A stretch of DNA of 41,416 nt from Bacteroidales bacterium. Its GTDB lineage: Bacteria > Bacteroidota > Bacteroidia > Bacteroidales > UBA932. The stretch lies in the NCBI GenBank assembly GCA_017617655.1, contig JAFZVU010000055.1, positions 1 to 41,416 of the forward strand. Direction: 5' to 3'. The notes beneath the pieces are model-generated. The model saw only the letters and a list, made by a program, of their open reading frames with translations. It ran no database searches and was not told the origin of the DNA. Positions 22,394 through 31,338 of the stretch are shown here, one piece after another. Position 1 is the stretch's first letter. Each line of letters opens with the position of its first letter. The position numbers and the translations under genes are program-made.

Positions 22394-23257
22394 ATGAGCA
22401 TGCTCAAGTCGGTTGTTATGTGTGCCCTTCTTGCGGGCATTTCATTCTGCTCTCAGGCGGTGGAGAGGGGGGATGTGCGCTGTTCCCAGAGGGATGTGGA
22501 CAAGTTCGATGAGGTGATGGCGCTGACTTCCGGCGACCGCGAGGCTCCGATGAGCGAGCTGGTCGTAAAGATTGCGAAGCATTTCCTCGGTACGCCCTAC
22601 GTGGCGGGTACGCTCGAGGTGGAGCCTGAGCAGCTGACCGTCAATATGGCTGAGACTGACTGCATACTCTTCGTGGAGATGTGCGTGGCGCTGGCGCTTA
22701 CGGCTAAAGATGCTGAGCCTTCATTCGACAAATATCTTGACAATCTGGCCGGTCTGCGCTATCGCGACGGTATCGTCGACGGTTATACGTCTCGGCTTCA
22801 CTATACTTCGGAATGGATTGCGCAAGGGGAGAAGCGCGACATTTTCAAGGAGGTCACTCGTGAGTGCGGAGGCCGTCCCATCGCCCAGAAGTTCCATTTC
22901 ATGTCGACTCATCCGGCTTCATACAAGCAGCTCAAGGACAGCCCTGACGATGTGGCGAAGATGCGCCGCATCGAGCAGGCTCTCGAGGCGAAGGATTACT
23001 GCTACATTCCCAAGGCAGACCTGCCCCGCTGCATCAAGGATATCCGCAGCGGCGATATAATCGCCTTCTGCAGCACCGTCGCCGGCCTGGACATTGCTCA
23101 CATCGGCATCGCCCTGCGCGACGGCGACACCCTCACCTTCATCCACGCCTCCACCACCGCCAAGAAAGTCATCATCAATCCCCAACCCCTCGTCACCTAC
23201 ATCAACGGCGTCAAAAGCCAAAGCGGCCTGCGAGTAATCAGACTCACAGACCGCTAA
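22394..23257 (+). CDS. DUF1460 protein, amidase/NlpC-like fold
   Basis: A 287-residue exported protein (signal ending CSQAV). It matches the DUF1460 family of papain-like cell-wall enzymes: AKHFLGTPYVAGTLE, then ETDCILFVE with the probable catalytic Cys, and GLDIAHIGIALRDGD with the probable catalytic His. The expected role is hydrolysis of an amide or peptide bond in peptidoglycan fragments. It is monocistronic, between a divergent lipoprotein gene and a convergent CE15 esterase gene. Confidence 0.8.
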   Translation: MSMLKSVVMCALLAGISFCSQAVERGDVRCSQRDVDKFDEVMALTSGDREAPMSELVVKIAKHFLGTPYVAGTLEVEPEQLTVNMAETDCILFVEMCVALALTAKDAEPSFDKYLDNLAGLRYRDGIVDGYTSRLHYTSEWIAQGEKRDIFKEVTRECGGRPIAQKFHFMSTHPASYKQLKDSPDDVAKMRRIEQALEAKDYCYIPKADLPRCIKDIRSGDIIAFCSTVAGLDIAHIGIALRDGDTLTFIHASTTAKKVIINPQPLVTYINGVKSQSGLRVIRLTDR

Positions 23258-23283
23258 GATTTATTTCTGAATATTAAGATGGT

Positions 23284-24819
23284 TTACCTGCCGGGACCTA
23301 CTGGCTCATATTTGTAGCCCATCTTCTCGGTAGCCCACTGGATGAAGTACTTCATATTCGGGCCGTCGGTGTGGCCGCCAACGTGCTGGCGCCATGCAAG
23401 CTCACCGTCAAGCAGGTCTGTGAGAGGTTCAGGCATCGGAGTATTGCGGTAGTCATTGCCGACTCCGAGATCCTTTGCGCCGAGAAGCTTGAAGACTTCA
23501 CCGGCAGCAACGGTAGCCTGCCAGCTGCCGTACTGGTCGAGCCACAGAGCGTCGCCCTGCTCAGGAATACCGTAGCTGATGAACACCAGACGCGGAGCGC
23601 ACATTGCGATGAGCTCGTGAGAATCCACGGGCAGCATGCCGGCGTTCCATGCGCCAGTCTTAGACTCGATTGCACTGTATTTGATATAATTGCCGGCCAT
23701 CCAGTGATACTCGCCGGAATTGGTAAGATTCTCCAGACCCTCGCCGAATACACGACGGTGCAGGGCAGCTCCGCCCTTTCCAGATGAACCGATCAGACCC
23801 ATGTAGAAGCGGTCCTCGAACGCCAGCGTTACAAGAGCAGCCTTGCCATAGCGGGAAACACCCTCGATGCCGACATGCTTGGCATCCACGTCAGGGTCAG
23901 TCTCCAGATAATCCAGACCGCGGGCGGCACCCCATGCCCATGCACGGAGAGAACCCCAGTCGTCCGGTTTGCGCGGCTGGCCGTGGTTAGTCAGGCCGAT
24001 GATGCCGCGGGTAAGGCCAGCGCCGTTGTCAGCCTGGATGCTGCTTGGATCGATCATGGCATAGCCCCAGCCTGCTGCAAGAAGCTGCTGGTTTGACGGC
24101 GGATCCTGGCCGGGAGTCTGCTGAGTGGTACGGCCGAAGTTTGCGAAAGGATTGGCAGGCTCGAAAGGCTGCCATGCAGGATATTTCTTCATCAGCTCAG
24201 CCGTCTCGGGATCGTTCTCCAGCATACGGCGCAGAGCCTTGTTGATAACAGCCATGTCAGCTCCGCCGGGCTTTACGGGATTAGGCAGATTGGCGCCGCC
24301 GAACATCATCAGTACCGGCACCGGACCCTTGGCGTTGGCAGGAGTCACGACAACCATCTTGATATCGACATTGATAGAAGGGCAGGCTGAATTGTCGACA
24401 TGGCCGCGGAGCTGTTTAGCCTTGGCGCGGATCATGCCCACAGTCTCGATCTCTTCTGCCTCTACAATCCATGTTACAGAGGGGACATTGTCCGGAACGC
24501 GGCCGTAAACCTCGCTCTCGAAACCCTCTTTTATCTCGGGCCTGCGGACATCCCACCACTGCTTTGCGGTAGTCACCTTCTTGCCTGCATTGGTCTTCAG
24601 AATCTCGGGCAGGACAGGGAAGGGGTTGGCCTTGCTCTCGTCGTAGTTGGCAGCCCGGGGACTGCTCTGGTCAGCGTCGTAAGCGGGACGGATAGATTTG
24701 ATACCCAGCTGGTCAAGCATATTCTGGTGGTCCTGTTGAGTCGTGAAAGTAACCGGCTCCTGTGCGAATGAAGCTGCGCAGAACAAACAGCCGGCTAGCA
24801 AAAGGAATATCTTTTTCAT
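23284..24819 (-). CDS. CE15-type glucuronoyl esterase
   Basis: A 511-residue exported enzyme (signal ending SFAQ). Residues ~60-505 fit the bacterial CE15 fold: WWDVRRPEIKEGFESEVYGRVP, EGVSRYGKAAL (nucleophile Ser in the G-x-S-R-x-G-K motif) and HVGGHTDGPN (catalytic His). The position that is Glu in fungal enzymes (ESG) reads SSG here, so the acid may sit elsewhere. These esterases cut the ester between glucuronoxylan and lignin alcohols. It lies in the same region as GH3 and GH43, facing the GH43 gene. No clean promoter was seen. Confidence 0.82.
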   Translation of the reverse strand: MKKIFLLLAGCLFCAASFAQEPVTFTTQQDHQNMLDQLGIKSIRPAYDADQSSPRAANYDESKANPFPVLPEILKTNAGKKVTTAKQWWDVRRPEIKEGFESEVYGRVPDNVPSVTWIVEAEEIETVGMIRAKAKQLRGHVDNSACPSINVDIKMVVVTPANAKGPVPVLMMFGGANLPNPVKPGGADMAVINKALRRMLENDPETAELMKKYPAWQPFEPANPFANFGRTTQQTPGQDPPSNQQLLAAGWGYAMIDPSSIQADNGAGLTRGIIGLTNHGQPRKPDDWGSLRAWAWGAARGLDYLETDPDVDAKHVGIEGVSRYGKAALVTLAFEDRFYMGLIGSSGKGGAALHRRVFGEGLENLTNSGEYHWMAGNYIKYSAIESKTGAWNAGMLPVDSHELIAMCAPRLVFISYGIPEQGDALWLDQYGSWQATVAAGEVFKLLGAKDLGVGNDYRNTPMPEPLTDLLDGELAWRQHVGGHTDGPNMKYFIQWATEKMGYKYEPVGPGR

Positions 24820-24862
24820 GTCAAATGATTTAAAAACTCCTACTAAGTTAGGCTATTATTGT

Positions 24863-24870
24863 TAAATTTG
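24863..24870 (+). promoter_or_regulatory. -7 box of the GH43-lnt operon
   Basis: TAAATTTG, full TAnnTTTG match, 24 bases before ATG 24894. Confidence 0.6.
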
Positions 24871-24893
24871 TCACTGTCCTAATCAAAAACATT

Positions 24894-27014
24894 ATGAAAA
24901 TCCAGTCTCCTTTCATGCTATGCGCCGCATTGGCAGCGTCGTTAGCCATCCTTGTGTCCTGCCAGCAGGCAGGCTCCCAGGAACCTTTCAGTTATCAGAA
25001 CGCAGTGCATTATACCAACACGCACCCCGGCAACCCTTACCTTCCTCTCTGGGAGCACACCCCTGACGGAGAACCCAGAGTATTCGAGGATCCCGACAAT
25101 CCTGGTAAATACCGCGCATACATAATCACATCACATGACGTCTTCGCAAGAGGATACTGCGGACCCGATATCAGGATCTGGTCGGCGCCCGTCGAGGACC
25201 TCACCGCATGGCGTGATGAAGGAGCTGCATTCACATACGAAATTGGCGGTCAGTGGGACACCATGTACGCCCCCGACGTTGCCGAGATTGTCGGCAAGGA
25301 CGGCAAGAAGACATACTACCTCTATCCGAACGACCAGACAGGCGGACGTAACGGCCTCGTTGCAGTCAGTGACCGCCCTGCAGGCCCCTACAAAGCTATC
25401 AACACCCTGCCGGACGACCCGTCTAAGCTCCAGCCCGGCAGCCTTATCGGCTTCGACCCCGGAGTTTTCGTAGAATATGTGACCGACAAGAACGACCCTG
25501 ATTACGAGACCGGCTTCAGGGCATACGCCTTCTACGGCTTCCAGGGCTCTTCAGCCATCCAGCTCGACCAGAACACCATGTACACTCTGCGTCCCGACAC
25601 CGAGGTCAGCTATCCGTTCATCCCTGCACGCGCGGCCTTCATGCCGCGTCCTCCGCGTCCCGGCCAGCAGGCAAGGCCTACGCCTCCTCCGATGGAGTAC
25701 AAACACCTCTTCCCCGGCGAGGATCCGAAGGTGTTTGCATTCTTCGAGGCCTCTTCAATCCGCCAGGTCGGCAACAAATATGTCGTCGTATACAGCGGCT
25801 ATTCAGGTGAAGAATACGGCCTGCCCATGAGCAACTCTACTCTCCGTTATGCATACGCCGACCACCCGCTCGGACCGTACAAGAGCGGCGGCGTGATAGT
25901 AGATGCAAGGTCTATCTGCCTCAATGAGGACGGCTCGGCTCTCCAGACCCGCTACAGCGGCCACAACACCCACGGCAGCTTGCTGGAGATCAACGGCCTG
26001 TGGTACATCTTCTATCACAGGGCACCCCGCGGCAACATGAACTCGCGCCAGGCAATGGTAGAGCCCGTCAAGGTTGAATGGGACGAGGCTTCAGTTGCCG
26101 ACGGCGGCAAGGTGACCATCACCGGTTTCGATCCCTACGCTCCCGACCAGAAATGGACTGTCAAGGCTCTCAACGGCATGGAATACACCGGAGCAGAAGT
26201 TACCTCTCAGGGCTTCCACTTCTACGGCCTCGACCCTTACGCATACTATTCTGCAGGATATGCCTGCTACCTCAGCAATGAGGCTTCACAGCAGGACTGC
26301 TATGACATCTGGGACAACAACATGCCTATTGCAGGCGTCAATTCAGGCGATGTAATCGGCTATAAATACTTCGGCTTCGGAGGTCTCGGCAAAGACCAGT
26401 TCGGTCTGAAGGCATTCGACGGAACAGTCAAGGGCAACAACACCGCTTTCAATCTCTGGCTGACCCCTAAGACTGAACAAAGCTTCAAGATCCAGATATG
26501 GATGGACTCACCCTGGGCTCTTACAGGCGGCAAGGTTATCGGCACCATCGATGTTCCGGCCGGTGCAAAACAGAAAGTCACCCGCTTCACAGCCGATGTA
26601 TCAGCTTCAGTTGACGGCATCGGTGGCAGACATGCCATCTTCCTGATTGCAGAAGGTGCCGGTGAAAACCTCTGTGATATAGTCGGCCTCGGCTTCAGCT
26701 CAGACAAGAAGCGTATCGAAATGCCTGTGGCTCCGGTGATCTCTATCTTCGCCGACAATACTCCGCTCGAGGTTCCGTTTCTCGCTACCCGCTCTAACCG
26801 TGACAACGGCATCATAGACATGAACATCTACGAAGTTGAATGCCCCGTGGCTGCTGATGCCACCAAGGCTCCGAAGATCAAGGCTGTCTCAAGCGACAAG
26901 AAAGTGAAGATCAAAGTGGCGCAGGCTGCAGGCGTCGACCAGGATGCTGTAGTTACCTGCAATTACAACGGGACGATTAAATACTACGTAGTAAAATTCG
27001 CTAAAGCTGAATAA
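24894..27014 (+). CDS. GH43-family glycosidase lipoprotein
   Basis: A 706-residue lipoprotein (ILVSCQQ). Residues ~40-410 form a five-bladed GH43-like propeller: PRVFEDPDNPGKYRAYI (likely base Asp), WDTMYAPDVAEI (pKa-modulating Asp), FEASSIRQVGNKYVVVYSG (acid Glu) and YSGHNTHGSLLEINGLWYIFYHR. A Pro-rich insert lies at ~260-280 (PRPPRPGQQARPTPPP). The C-terminal ~290 residues hold a beta-sandwich region of unclear type. Likely activities are arabinofuranosidase or xylosidase on hemicellulose side chains. The apolipoprotein N-acyltransferase gene follows after 6 bases. Confidence 0.82.
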   Translation: MKIQSPFMLCAALAASLAILVSCQQAGSQEPFSYQNAVHYTNTHPGNPYLPLWEHTPDGEPRVFEDPDNPGKYRAYIITSHDVFARGYCGPDIRIWSAPVEDLTAWRDEGAAFTYEIGGQWDTMYAPDVAEIVGKDGKKTYYLYPNDQTGGRNGLVAVSDRPAGPYKAINTLPDDPSKLQPGSLIGFDPGVFVEYVTDKNDPDYETGFRAYAFYGFQGSSAIQLDQNTMYTLRPDTEVSYPFIPARAAFMPRPPRPGQQARPTPPPMEYKHLFPGEDPKVFAFFEASSIRQVGNKYVVVYSGYSGEEYGLPMSNSTLRYAYADHPLGPYKSGGVIVDARSICLNEDGSALQTRYSGHNTHGSLLEINGLWYIFYHRAPRGNMNSRQAMVEPVKVEWDEASVADGGKVTITGFDPYAPDQKWTVKALNGMEYTGAEVTSQGFHFYGLDPYAYYSAGYACYLSNEASQQDCYDIWDNNMPIAGVNSGDVIGYKYFGFGGLGKDQFGLKAFDGTVKGNNTAFNLWLTPKTEQSFKIQIWMDSPWALTGGKVIGTIDVPAGAKQKVTRFTADVSASVDGIGGRHAIFLIAEGAGENLCDIVGLGFSSDKKRIEMPVAPVISIFADNTPLEVPFLATRSNRDNGIIDMNIYEVECPVAADATKAPKIKAVSSDKKVKIKVAQAAGVDQDAVVTCNYNGTIKYYVVKFAKAE

Positions 27015-27020
27015 TTCATA

Positions 27021-28607
27021 ATGAAGTCAGTCAGACTCAGGATCTGGGGCTTGATAGCAGCCTTCACGCTGCTGGCGTCGGTGCCGTTCCTGGTGCCTCA
27101 CTCAGCAATAGTTGGCGTCGTGGCTTTCGTGCCGCTGTTCGCTCTGGCAGATCTGCTGGAAGAGCACAAGGTCAAGCACCAGAACTGGCTGACTTATTTT
27201 CCTTTCCTTTTCTTCAATCTTGCCACGACCTTCTGGATCTGCTGGATTTCTATAGCTGGGGCGATAGCTGCGATTGCGCTGAACGCCCTGCAGATGTTCT
27301 TCATCTTCTGGCTGTTCCGCAAGTTCAAGAAGCGTTTCAGCGGCGCGCTGCCGTACATCTTTTTCATTGCTGCATGGATTGCGTGGGAGAGGGTATACCA
27401 GGATGTTGAGATATCGTGGCCGTGGCTGATCCTCGGCGAGTCCTTCGCTACCAGTCCGCATCTGGTGCAGTGGTATGAATATACCGGATTCCTCGGCGGT
27501 TCGCTTTGGGTGCTGGTAACAAGCACCGTGGTTTATCATTTCCTCCGCGGATGTTTCAAATGGGTCTATACGCGCCGCATACGCGGGGCGCTGGCCTTCG
27601 CAACGGCTTTGCTGCTTATCGTGCCTGTGGTGATTTCTTCTGTCATTTATGATAAAGTAGAGGAGAAAGGGGAGCCGGTGGAGGTGGTGGCCATCCAGCC
27701 TAATATAGACGCATATTACGAGAAGCACGGAGGCCTGGACCAGGACATCCAGGACAGCATCATGGTGGCTCTTGCGGAGCCTCTGATGACCGAGCGGACG
27801 CGATATGTTGTCACACCGGAGACCTTCACCTTCGATTTCGACCTCGACAGGCCGGCTACCAACGGCACGTATATGCACGTCCTTGAGTTTCTGAAGCGCC
27901 ACCCGGGAGCAGATTTTCTGTTAGGCTCGGTGACATACCGCTTCTATGCTGCCAAATCGCAGGGCACTTCTGCAGTCAAGTCGATCGGCAATATCTGGTA
28001 TGACAGTTTCAATACTGCCATGATGATCGACACTACAGGCATTATTAATCTCTATCACAAGAGCAAGCTGGTGCCCGGCACGGAGATCATCCCTTACCAG
28101 AGATTCATTCCTTTCCTGGGCAAGATAATGTCGGCGTTCGGCGGCTCGGCGGGAAGCTACGGCCGTCAGGACAAGTTGTCGATCCTGCATGGCAGGGACG
28201 GTCTGGGCGTTGGTGCGATGATTTGCTATGAATCGGTCTACGGCGACTATTACCGCCAGACGGCGAAGCTGGGTGCCGGATTCGTGGCGGTCATTACCAA
28301 TGATGGCTGGTGGGGCGATACGCCCGGCTATAAGCAGCATTTCCGCTATGCGCAGTTGAGGGCCATAGAAACGCGCCGTGATGTTGTGCATGTGGCGAAT
28401 ACCGGCATCACCGGCTTCATCGACCAGCGGGGCGATGTGACGCAGCATACGGGTTGGTGGGAGCCTGTGGCCATCAAGGGTGATGTCCACATCAACAAGG
28501 ATTTGACTTTCTACTCTGTCAATGGCGATATAATAGGCCGCATCTGCTGCTTCCTCTTCCTGCTTCTTCTCGCCGCCTGGATCGTACGGTTAATCGTTAA
28601 AAAGTGA
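27021..28607 (+). CDS. lnt: Apolipoprotein N-acyltransferase
   Basis: A 528-residue membrane enzyme that adds the third acyl chain to lipoproteins. Six N-terminal helices are followed by a nitrilase-type domain (residues ~225-480). The catalytic triad is visible as Glu267 (VVTPETFTF), Lys347 (YHKSKLVPGTE) and Cys402 (MICYESVYGD), with TNDGWWGDTPGYKQH and a final membrane helix. It is 6 bases after the GH43 lipoprotein gene and shares its promoter. Its 3' end overlaps the convergent esterase gene by 18 bases. Confidence 0.9.
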   Translation: MKSVRLRIWGLIAAFTLLASVPFLVPHSAIVGVVAFVPLFALADLLEEHKVKHQNWLTYFPFLFFNLATTFWICWISIAGAIAAIALNALQMFFIFWLFRKFKKRFSGALPYIFFIAAWIAWERVYQDVEISWPWLILGESFATSPHLVQWYEYTGFLGGSLWVLVTSTVVYHFLRGCFKWVYTRRIRGALAFATALLLIVPVVISSVIYDKVEEKGEPVEVVAIQPNIDAYYEKHGGLDQDIQDSIMVALAEPLMTERTRYVVTPETFTFDFDLDRPATNGTYMHVLEFLKRHPGADFLLGSVTYRFYAAKSQGTSAVKSIGNIWYDSFNTAMMIDTTGIINLYHKSKLVPGTEIIPYQRFIPFLGKIMSAFGGSAGSYGRQDKLSILHGRDGLGVGAMICYESVYGDYYRQTAKLGAGFVAVITNDGWWGDTPGYKQHFRYAQLRAIETRRDVVHVANTGITGFIDQRGDVTQHTGWWEPVAIKGDVHINKDLTFYSVNGDIIGRICCFLFLLLLAAWIVRLIVKK

Positions 28608-29405
28608 CAGGTATTTTTCGGCGTAGCGCTGGCCGAGGAGCATCTGGCCGTCGCGGCTGAAATGCAGGCTGTCCGCATTGCCGGCGCAGCCTTCGGCGCT
28701 TACCCATGCGCTGTTAGGGATATGCTCTTCGATAGTCCTGATCATCGGATTGAAAAGCCTTGAGCCTGAGAAGAAATATCCGACCTCACCGGCGATGAAA
28801 GGCACCTCTTCGCCAACACCGAGGTCAGCGCGCAGATCGGCCACGAATTGCTCCAGCCTGTCCAAATAACTGTTCACAAGAACAGGATTGGAATCGCTGC
28901 ATCCCTGATGCCACAGGATAGCCTTTAGCTGGCCATGCTCCATCGCAATCTTAGCCCTTCTTACAGCCTCGTCATAGAACGACGGCATAGGCTTCCCGTC
29001 GAGCTCAGGATCGTCGGTGCCGCGGATGCTGAAAGTGCCTGTCGGAGCGCCCTTGAGCCACTCGTTGAGAGCCGAGCCGCCACGCGCGTTGACAACCATC
29101 AGCATATCCTTTCCCGAATTGCCGGCTATGGTCTTTGCGAAATTGTAAGCCGGATTGATCTTCTGCATGCCGACCCTCTTGCGGATTGTGGAGTAGAGAT
29201 TGAGCGGAGCCTTTGCCGGGACTATCTGGTCGTTGTCGTCGAGAATGAAAGCGTGGGGGATGACGGTGGTGTCTTCCGGCAGCATGTCGCCGCGGCCTGC
29301 CATATTGGACTGGCCTATGAAAAGATACACGTTATACTGTTGCTCGCGGCTGCAGGCAGCTATGACAAGCAGCGAAGCGAGGATGATAAGAATATGTTTT
29401 GACAT
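28590..29405 (-). CDS. Acetylesterase of the SASA/DUF303 (CE6-like) family
   Basis: A 271-residue lipoprotein (lipobox VIAACSRE) from ATG 29405; a longer in-frame start would destroy the signal peptide. The SGNH-type motifs are FIGQSNMAGRG (nucleophile Ser), ARGGSALNEW (Gly), WHQGCSDS (oxyanion Gln) and the terminal DSLHFSRDG (Asp, His). Family members remove acetyl groups from xylan (CE6) or sialic acid; the xylan neighbours favour the first. It starts 1 base after the TonB-like gene stop and is the last gene of the leftward operon. Confidence 0.8.
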   Translation of the reverse strand: MSKHILIILASLLVIAACSREQQYNVYLFIGQSNMAGRGDMLPEDTTVIPHAFILDDNDQIVPAKAPLNLYSTIRKRVGMQKINPAYNFAKTIAGNSGKDMLMVVNARGGSALNEWLKGAPTGTFSIRGTDDPELDGKPMPSFYDEAVRRAKIAMEHGQLKAILWHQGCSDSNPVLVNSYLDRLEQFVADLRADLGVGEEVPFIAGEVGYFFSGSRLFNPMIRTIEEHIPNSAWVSAEGCAGNADSLHFSRDGQMLLGQRYAEKYLSLFND

Positions 29406-29406
29406 C

Positions 29407-30174
29407 CTAATGTAGTTTGAACACGTAAGTGATTGTGCCCTCCTGCTGCTCCGGAGCGTTGCGGGACACATTGAACTTGGCCTTCTTGGCAGCAGCTACG
29501 GCATTGTCCCACAGGGTCTTGTCGGTCACGGTGGTGCCGGTCTCCCCGGCGATGGCGTTGATCACAGTGCCTTCGCGGTTGACGTAGATCCTTACTACCA
29601 CGGTGCCGGATTTCTGGATATTGTCCTTGACAGGCAGAGGAAGACTTCCCATGACGCTTCGGCCCTGTAGCTTGGCAGTAGGCTCGCCCTCAGGATTGCC
29701 CACGCGCGTGTTGCCCTGAGCATTGCCAGGTGTCAGCGCATCGGTAATCTTGTCAGCCACCTGGGCGGTTGTAAGGGTATCTTTGTTGCTGTTGTCGGCA
29801 GTGGGGAAGAGAGCCCTTGTGTCTATTTCGTGGTCCCTTTCGGGCTCTGCTATTTCCACGTCGCCCTCAGTGCCTGTGGTGGCCTCTGCAGCCTCGTTGG
29901 GCCGGTTGCCTTCCAGCGGAGCCTCGGAGTTCTGTACAAGGCGTATGTCCTGGGTCGGGTCTGCATCTTCGCTGCGAGGCTGAACGTCGGCTCCGACCTC
30001 GATAATCTGTTCTTCCAGCGTCATGTCCGTATCAAACTCGATCAGGGTGGCGATCTCCTCCGGTGGCGGATCGAGATACGTCAGGCCGTTCAGGGCACAG
30101 GTAATAGCAACAATCCCGTTGAAAACGAGAGAGGTCACTATTCCTATCGGTCTTGATCTGGCTTGAAGATTCAT
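29407..30174 (-). CDS. TonB-like energy-transducer protein
   Basis: A 255-residue protein with one N-terminal membrane helix (IGIVTSLVFNGIVAITCAL) and a long acidic, Pro/Thr-rich spacer (residues ~60-170). The C-terminal TonB fold covers ~170-255 (GTVVVRIYVNREGTVINAIAG, ending AKFNVSRNAPEQQEGTITYVFKL). It lies directly downstream of exbB and exbD and should connect their proton-driven motor to outer-membrane receptors. The C-terminal fold resembles the AgmX/TonB-C types of Bacteroidota. Confidence 0.8.
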   Translation of the reverse strand: MNLQARSRPIGIVTSLVFNGIVAITCALNGLTYLDPPPEEIATLIEFDTDMTLEEQIIEVGADVQPRSEDADPTQDIRLVQNSEAPLEGNRPNEAAEATTGTEGDVEIAEPERDHEIDTRALFPTADNSNKDTLTTAQVADKITDALTPGNAQGNTRVGNPEGEPTAKLQGRSVMGSLPLPVKDNIQKSGTVVVRIYVNREGTVINAIAGETGTTVTDKTLWDNAVAAAKKAKFNVSRNAPEQQEGTITYVFKLH

Positions 30175-30196
30175 CGCTGGAAACTGTTGCTGAGGC

Positions 30197-30610
30197 CTAC
30201 TCCGGTGAAGTGGCCATTATGACTTTGTAGTTGTGTCTCTTTGCTATGTTCATGAGCGCCACTACCTCCTTGACGGGGACGGTCTCGTCGGCATAGATCG
30301 AGAACGTAGGCTCGTCCTGGTCTTCGAGCAGCGGTACTATCATGCTTTCTACCTGGTCGAAAGGCACTGCCTGAGGGTCGCCGTTGATGTGGAAGGTAAC
30401 GGTGTTCAGTTCAGGGTAGTGCTTTATCGAAACGCTAACGGTGGCTTTGGCTGACACCTGCCCGGTGCTCTTCGGAAGCAGGAGCTTGAGAGCGTTGGGG
30501 TTGATCAGCGTCGATGTCACAAGGAAGAAAATGAGCAGCAGGAACACGATGTCGGTCATCGACGACATCGAGAAAGAGCTGTCTACCTTGGTTTTGCGTT
30601 TGATTGCCAT
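30197..30610 (-). CDS. exbD: ExbD/TolR-family biopolymer transport protein
   Basis: A 137-residue protein with one N-terminal membrane helix containing the conserved aspartate (MTDIVFLLLIFFLVTS, Asp20) that carries protons, then a periplasmic domain (KVIMATSPE end). It is 6 bases downstream of exbB and 22 bases upstream of the TonB-like gene, a complete motor set. Confidence 0.9.
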   Translation of the reverse strand: MAIKRKTKVDSSFSMSSMTDIVFLLLIFFLVTSTLINPNALKLLLPKSTGQVSAKATVSVSIKHYPELNTVTFHINGDPQAVPFDQVESMIVPLLEDQDEPTFSIYADETVPVKEVVALMNIAKRHNYKVIMATSPE

Positions 30611-30616
30611 GGCTGT

Positions 30617-31321
30617 CTATTCTTCAATTTCCAGGGTGGGGGCAGCAGTCTCGGCGGGAGATTCTCCCCTCTGACTGAGGGCATCCATGAATTCGATGGT
30701 GGTGTTCTCCATCTTGAAAACGACGTCAGACACGCGTGAGGTGAGGAAGTTGTATCCGAAGTATGCGAGGATACCTACGAACAGACCTCCTACGGTGGTG
30801 ATCATAGCGGTATAGATACCTCCCGAGAGCAGAGTGATGTCGATGTTGTTGCCTGCAGTGGACATGTTGAAGAACGCCTGGACCATACCCATTACGGTGC
30901 CGAGGAAACCGATCATCGGAGCGCCGCCGGCTATGGTGGCCAGCAGGGGCAGACCTTTCTCGAGCTTGGCAACTTCGAGGTTACCGACGTTCTCTACGGC
31001 TGTCTGGATGTCACCCAGCGGTTTGCCGATCCTCTCGATGCCTTTCTCCACCATGCGAGCGATGGGGGAGTCGGTCTTCTTGCAGAGGGCGAGAGCTGAT
31101 TTCTTCTTGCCTTCGAGGATGTAGTCGGTGATGTCCTTTGTGAAGTTCTTGTCGATCTTGCCGGCATAGTTGATGGCGAACAGGCGCTCGGCGAAGATGT
31201 AGATGGCAATGATTGAAAGCGCGGCGAGCACGATCATCAGCCAGCCTCCTTTTGTGGCCAGCGAGAGGAGGGAGTACTGATACTCTTGGGATGTAGTTTG
31301 GAGTAAGGTAGTCAGAAACAT
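30617..31321 (-). CDS. exbB: ExbB/TolQ/MotA-family proton channel protein
   Basis: A 234-residue membrane protein with three main helices: residues ~25-45 (GGWLMIVLAALSIIAIYIFAE), and two in the family's core (LPLLATIAGGAPMIGFLGTVMGMVQAFF and GGIYTAMITTVGGLFVGILAYFGYNFL). TMG-type glycine packing and the conserved Thr/Gly pattern match ExbB. It is 17 bases after truA. Confidence 0.9.
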   Translation of the reverse strand: MFLTTLLQTTSQEYQYSLLSLATKGGWLMIVLAALSIIAIYIFAERLFAINYAGKIDKNFTKDITDYILEGKKKSALALCKKTDSPIARMVEKGIERIGKPLGDIQTAVENVGNLEVAKLEKGLPLLATIAGGAPMIGFLGTVMGMVQAFFNMSTAGNNIDITLLSGGIYTAMITTVGGLFVGILAYFGYNFLTSRVSDVVFKMENTTIEFMDALSQRGESPAETAAPTLEIEE

Positions 31322-31338
31322 ATTGTGTTATTATTTGA

